From Klebsormidium nitens (taxonomy: Eukaryota; Streptophyta; Klebsormidiophyceae; Klebsormidiales; Klebsormidiaceae): a stretch of 21,526 nt of DNA. The translations under genes were made by a program, and so were the position numbers. How positions within the stretch are numbered: position 1 is the stretch's first letter; each line of letters starts with the position of its first letter. The stretch spans positions 1 to 21,526 of the forward strand of contig DF237907.1 in assembly GCA_000708835.1 (NCBI GenBank), given 5' to 3'. This document shows positions 17,171 to 21,526 of the stretch, in pieces. The notes under the pieces were generated by a model. That model did not search any database and was not told the DNA's origin. It worked only from the letters and a program-made list of their open reading frames with translations.

Positions 17171-19996
17171 ATGGAGAGCACAAGTTGCGTTCGGCTTCTG
17201 CGAGGGACGCGGGCAATGCAGCTTAGAGAACAGACAGTGCATTCTAGCTGCCAACAGCAGGGAACCTCTTGCGCTGGGGCTTCTCATTGTTCTGCTCCCT
17301 ACAGAGTTCCCATGTGGCTGGCAACACGGCGCCGGATGCTTCAAAGCAAACAATGGTTATGTTGCTCGTGCCAAGAGGATTCCGAAAGAGGACAATGGCC
17401 CAGATGGAAAGCAAATGCTGGAAAGCGAAACGCCATCTCAACATCCCAGCCGATTGCCAGAGATTTGGGAAGAATACAAAGATGTTTGGTTGCGCCGCGG
17501 GCAGCTCCTAGCAGCGAGGTCTCTGCTGGGACGTCAGTGCGCTCGCTGGAAGTCATCAAGGAGGAGCTCATGGAGGCGGTTAAAGGTGTGCCCTTTTAGC
17601 CTTTTCTACCTTACTACACCGTCGCTGCTACCTTTTATGCTCTTTCGGCCTTCTCGGAGGACGTGGGCAATCTTTGTTTGAAATGGGCCCGCATGTTGGA
17701 ACACACATCGATGCTTTGACGATGCCCCAGGTGTCCAGCTGCTCAATGGCCAATGAGACCCGGAAAAGTTCCCACAAAATAGTACCACCACTCGCAGAGC
17801 GCCCCAAGCCTCAGCGAAACGGCAGGACGGCTTAGACAATTGAAAATGGTCACTCGGTCCTCGCGAGCGCTCAAATGTTTGTGATCACGTCCGTTTGGGA
17901 AGGCTGTGGGAAATACAAGGCGCCTGCAATCAGGACTCTGTACCGTACCCTTTTGCAGTAGAATTTCTGATCATGCTCGTAGGAAAGCCATACTACTTGT
18001 GGTAGTGTCTTCTGATCCAAGCCTGTCTTTTATTTTCGAATCCTGCAACAGGAAGGTGCGAGCAAATCGTAGATTTCTATCACTCCGGGCCTGGACAAAT
18101 GCGACACAAGGGTATCCTCAGAACCCCCTACCTCAGGTTTTGTAGATCAGAGACACTTGCCTGTAGCAGCTCATCTCTGCTCACACCTGTTGCAGGCACA
18201 GACATGGGAATCTTCGGTGTCCCTTCAGGGAAAAAAGACCACATAGAACGGCTTATTGCGGAGTTGGAGGAGCACAATCCGACTGATAGCCCAACAGAAA
18301 ATCTTGAGAAGGTATGTCAGCAAAGCGAGTTCTTATCCTGAAAGCTGTTGAGACAAGTCATGACAACAGAAAGGAGGCCCAGCTCTTGCAGTTTACAATT
18401 CAGATGTTGAGCCTCCCCGCCTCTTTTTCGCAAACGAGGCACTGCACGTGCTTATGTCACTTCGTCCAGCATATCTTTATTGCGGTCCTACAACTGGCAG
18501 GCCTTATTCGAAAGCTAAGAACATCTGGGTTTTGGAAAGCCAGACAGTCTGTCCGTTATCACAGGTTGCTGGCGAATGGACCCTTCTGTATAGTACGATC
18601 AAGATTCTGGGGTCGAAACGAACCAAGCTTGGACTACGCGAATTTGTAAAGTTGGGAAACTTTAGGCAGATCATTGATGTGGATCAGGTGAGGCACTTGT
18701 GTTGGCCACTAATTCAATAGCACAGATTTGGACCAACACTGTGGAGACAGTTCGTTCAGGTGACTATGCCAAATCTTTGATGTCGCTCGATTTTGCAAGT
18801 ATCGCATGCTCTTTGCCTAGTCAATTGCGCCAAATCAACATTCTTCTGGCCCACATCATGGCGTCATGGACGAACAAGGGCTGCTTCGATCGTCTCAAGA
18901 TTGGTGTAGCTCGTTGGCTTAGCTGTGGTCCACTCCTGCGTTTGAATTGTCTCGACCAACTGTATCCTGCAGAGTCAAGCTTCAAACGTCATCGACTTCC
19001 GAGTTACCGGCCTTGGCTTGCTGACAGGGAGCTTCACGATTGATGCCAGCTTCAAGCCGGTATCCCCAACAGTAAGTCAGCCATGCGGATGTTTGACTCA
19101 TGACGTCCGGGAATGATTTGAATTCCCAGATGAGATGCCGCTTTTCCTTCAAAACACCCGTTGGCAGAGGCTTTCTGCTGCAATCTTCGTCCGTCGCATG
19201 AGAGGGCCGTCTGCAGATACGCTCTGAATTGGCATACCGTAAAGATTGTGGAAGAGACCGCAGATAATATAGCCACTTTAAAGCCGTGGTTCGGCAGCCG
19301 CTCAATCCATCTCACCGGGCTGGTGATTCAGAACTGTACTAAAAGCGGAAGAAGTGGGGTTGTAATCAGAAGAGTAACTGCATTGTCATCCGACATTCTG
19401 GTTCGGCAAACCTTCGTCAAAGCGGGAACTCGCCCTCAATCCCAGCTCACCCGTTGTTCGCTAAGCAGCAAAGGATGAATTTTGGCCGTCAGTAAGCCGG
19501 CCTGATTTTTTGCAGCGTGTTGAGATCAAGTTCCTGAAGTCGGTGTTGGTACCGGAGCAGCTGTTGCTCCTGTTTCAAAAGAACTACGACTTGCTGCTCT
19601 CCGTCTTCAACCCGGAGGGCTGGCTGGACATCACGTGAGTGCTCGCGTCTCCCCACAGAGTAGCAACGTTCTAAATGAGTCCAGGCATGATCACCCTTTG
19701 CGCCAGTGTAAAGCAGCAGCCTCTCAAAGCGTTGCTGATGATAATCTCCTCTTATTGGGGTGCCTTTTAGATAGCTTGTGCCAGCCGATAGGAAGTCCCT
19801 CGGGATGTCTTACTCTAAACACAGATTCCGGTGGTTCTTCGCTTCAAGTCCTGATCTTCGAGGAGATGTGAAATTAAGCTGGGCACGGCAACGTTCACGA
19901 AGGTTTCTAACCGTTGATTGTCCGTGCAGGTTTTCAGACGAACAATTGCGTGTTGGCAGGGACGACAAAGGCAACGTATTTGTGTTAAGAAGATGA
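17171..19996 (+). CDS. FBN5: Plastid fibrillin 5 (plastoquinone biosynthesis), 6 exons
   Basis: Exons 17171-17585, 18196-18311, 18565-18687, 18973-19071, 19516-19634 and 19930-19996 join in phase to 312 aa. The PAP/fibrillin domain runs from about 125 to the end. It has [11 protein letters not shown] (129-139), [78 protein letters not shown] and the terminal [14 protein letters not shown]. The [12 protein letters not shown] and NPEGW blocks are the fibrillin-5 type. In Arabidopsis, FBN5 is a stromal protein that binds solanesyl diphosphate synthases and is needed for plastoquinone-9; that role is carried over by homology. The first 124 residues are rich in Ser, Arg, Cys and Gln and low in acids, as in a chloroplast transit peptide, though longer than usual. 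Another Met at 16 is a possible start. It is transcribed away from the methyltransferase gene. Confidence 0.92.
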
Positions 19997-20920
19997 GTCG
20001 CACGTCACTGCAATCCCTGTCTCACCATGGCTCGCTTTAAGTTAGAGGACGTCATATTTTGACCAGTCGAAATATCCTGTATGCTGCCTATGCTGCCCAT
20101 GATGGACAACGATGAACGACGAGCGGCCCCACGGTCGCAATTCAAACACCATCTGCATGTTCAATTTCCAACTTTTAGTCGTCCTGTCAAAATGCAATGC
20201 AAGGTGGCACTGCGAAAGAGCTGCAAAGTTGCGCATGATCCCAAGCGCTAGCTTTCCAAAATTCCGAACGTTCAATCTGATGGATGAAGCTTAATTCCGG
20301 TGATGCATGTGCTCTCCGCTTGACCATCATCATCCGATTCATGTGCAATCAATGATATCATTGTGTGGCATGAATGGGCAGGCATGGACTCCGTAACACA
20401 AGGGTGGATCTCTGATATTGCGTTGAGAAGCCAACGGCTGATATATATCGTTGTATAAAGATTCTCGCATGTTGTATCTTTGCGATACACTTTTTGCTGC
20501 TCGGATCTCATCAAAGCATCTTAACGAGTGATTCATACGAGCATGCTCGTGACAACACTACTTAGGCTAAGGTTCATGTGGGATAGGAGGCCGGGTGCGT
20601 TTTACATTGTACGTGATACATGCATATGCTTTTATTGCTTGCAACATCACGCATAGAGCTAAGCAACACTCAAATCACACACATCGATCGATATCAAGGT
20701 AAATTTGATTCATGCAACCATGTGGAAACATGGCCAACACAGCCTAGCCTGGGTCTGTCCCTCACTGTCATCCCAATACTGACATTGAGCAAGCAGGCTG
20801 TATTTCATTGAGCCTGTGCGTATGCTGTGAGCCTGTGCATCCGTTTCTATGCACGGATGCACTTTTTGTGTAAACGTTAGCTGTCTTTGAAGTCTATGAA
20901 GGTATCTAGTATTGAAAGTC
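19997..20920. other. Convergent intergenic region, no gene seen
   Basis: This lies between the FBN5 stop (+) and the stop of the right-edge gene (-). It should hold both 3' UTRs. Open frames are under 90 codons and featureless. A 9-bp-arm hairpin (20835-20862) followed by a T run lies near the right-edge gene's stop and is listed separately. Confidence 0.5.
20835..20862. repeat. Inverted repeat with 9-bp arms before a T run
   Basis: gtgcatccg (20835-20843) pairs with cggatgcac (20854-20862) across a 10-nt loop and is followed by ttttt. It resembles a bacterial terminator, but in a nuclear genome that reading does not apply. It lies about 60 bp past the stop of the right-edge gene, so it may be an RNA structure in that gene's 3' UTR or chance. 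Confidence 0.6.
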
Positions 20921-21526
20921 TTACTTCAACTTTCCTGCTTTCCGCAGGTACCTCACAAGCCGTTTCCTCACATCATACATGTCTATGGAAATCACATCAA
21001 TCCCGCCTAACGCGTCCGGCACAGGCCCTCCTCCATACACATCCTCGACAGGGAGCACAACGGCAAACTGTTGCAATCCTGGCTCTGTACATTCGGTGTC
21101 TAGGCCAGACTGCACCTCTTGGATGTCATCGTCTCCCCTACGACCAACTAGTAAAGTGAAGCGATGGTTTTGCCGGCCTGAGTCCGCCAAAGAAACATTG
21201 ACCGTCCGGGGCTAGCTTCGCCGTCGAGAATTTACCGACCCACTTGATCAGGTTGCTCTGCAGCAGAGAACTTCTTGCAATGAAGAGCCAACATAGGAGC
21301 ATGTTGGAGCGACAAGTGACCAGACACTTTTTCTGCAACCCTCAACTACAAGTCTCTTGCACTTATTGCTGACAATTTACGAAAAGGATTGTCGTAAACT
21401 TTGCAGTGAATCTAGTTTGGGACATGAGGGGGCACGACTTACTTGCATGCTTAGCAACAAAAGACTGTATTATATTTATTATTTAGGAAGACGGAAAAAG
21501 CTTACCTTCGCAAGTTTCATAGTCTC
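20921..21526 (-). CDS. 3' end of an unrecognised gene, runs off the right edge
   Basis: The best-supported exon is 20921-21177, with 84 codons and a TAA stop. It is well-formed protein: FTLLVGRRGDDDIQEV, then QFAVVLPVEDVYGGGPVP, GGIDVISIDMYDV, and a basic end RKRLVRYLRKAGKLK. Upstream on the minus strand a 22-nt exon (21236-21257, SNLIKWV) and a partial exon (21506-21526, ending ETMKLAK before GTAAGC) can be joined in phase. That would require a 58-nt intron, much shorter than any other in the window, so these two are tentative. I do not recognise the family. The alternating hydrophobic strands and the basic C terminus suggest a small alpha/beta domain. No start codon, targeting signal or function can be given. 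Confidence 0.5.

Noticed and set aside
20835-20867. A hairpin plus T run resembling a bacterial intrinsic terminator.
   Set aside because: The window is clearly nuclear eukaryotic DNA; listed only as an inverted repeat.
1-21526. Transposons, tRNA or rRNA genes, CRISPR arrays and defence or biosynthetic clusters.
   Set aside because: I looked for transposase or reverse transcriptase motifs, tRNA B-box-like GTTCGA contexts, regularly spaced repeats and functionally linked neighbours, and found none that held up.

Overview
This is nuclear DNA from a photosynthetic eukaryote of the green lineage. All six complete genes read as eukaryotic genes. Five are split by GT-AG introns of about 200-1,200 nt whose coding phases match, and there is no operon spacing. 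A fibrillin-5-type plastid protein points to a chloroplast. A plant-type MOB1, a tyrosine-rich hydroxyproline-rich wall glycoprotein, and a plant telo-box next to a site II element point to a streptophyte alga or early land plant. A Klebsormidium-like charophyte would fit, but the species is inferred and not shown by the sequence. I worked out exon structures by hand from splice consensus, phase and family conservation.

Layout, left to right. 1-707: upstream DNA rich in inverted repeats, with a G-box. 708-4368 (+): five-exon classical short-chain dehydrogenase/reductase (275 aa). 4369-5502: intergenic. 5503-7334 (-): two-exon secreted SPPSY-repeat wall protein (264 aa) whose signal peptide sits alone on a distant first exon. 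7335-9373: intergenic, no supported gene. 9374-11767 (-): six-exon single-domain cyclophilin (189 aa) with Thr in place of the catalytic Arg. 11768-12798: divergent promoter region with telo-box and site II motifs. 12799-14773 (+): five-exon MOB1 Hippo/NDR kinase co-activator (211 aa). 14774-15754: convergent intergenic DNA. 15755-16669 (-): intronless DUF938/METTL26-type methyltransferase with an N-terminal extension (304 aa). 16670-17170: compact divergent promoter. 17171-19996 (+): six-exon plastid fibrillin FBN5 (312 aa), tied to plastoquinone synthesis. 19997-20920: intergenic. 20921-21526 (-): 3' part of an unrecognised gene that runs off the right edge.

The genes do not form one pathway; this is an ordinary stretch of housekeeping genes. 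Two close divergent pairs (cyclophilin/MOB1 and methyltransferase/FBN5) may share promoters. I found no transposon coding sequence, tRNA, rRNA or CRISPR array, and no convincing new multi-gene system. The points most worth checking are the cyclophilin active-site substitution, the wall protein's two possible leaders and G-rich repeat tract, and the unrecognised gene at the right end.
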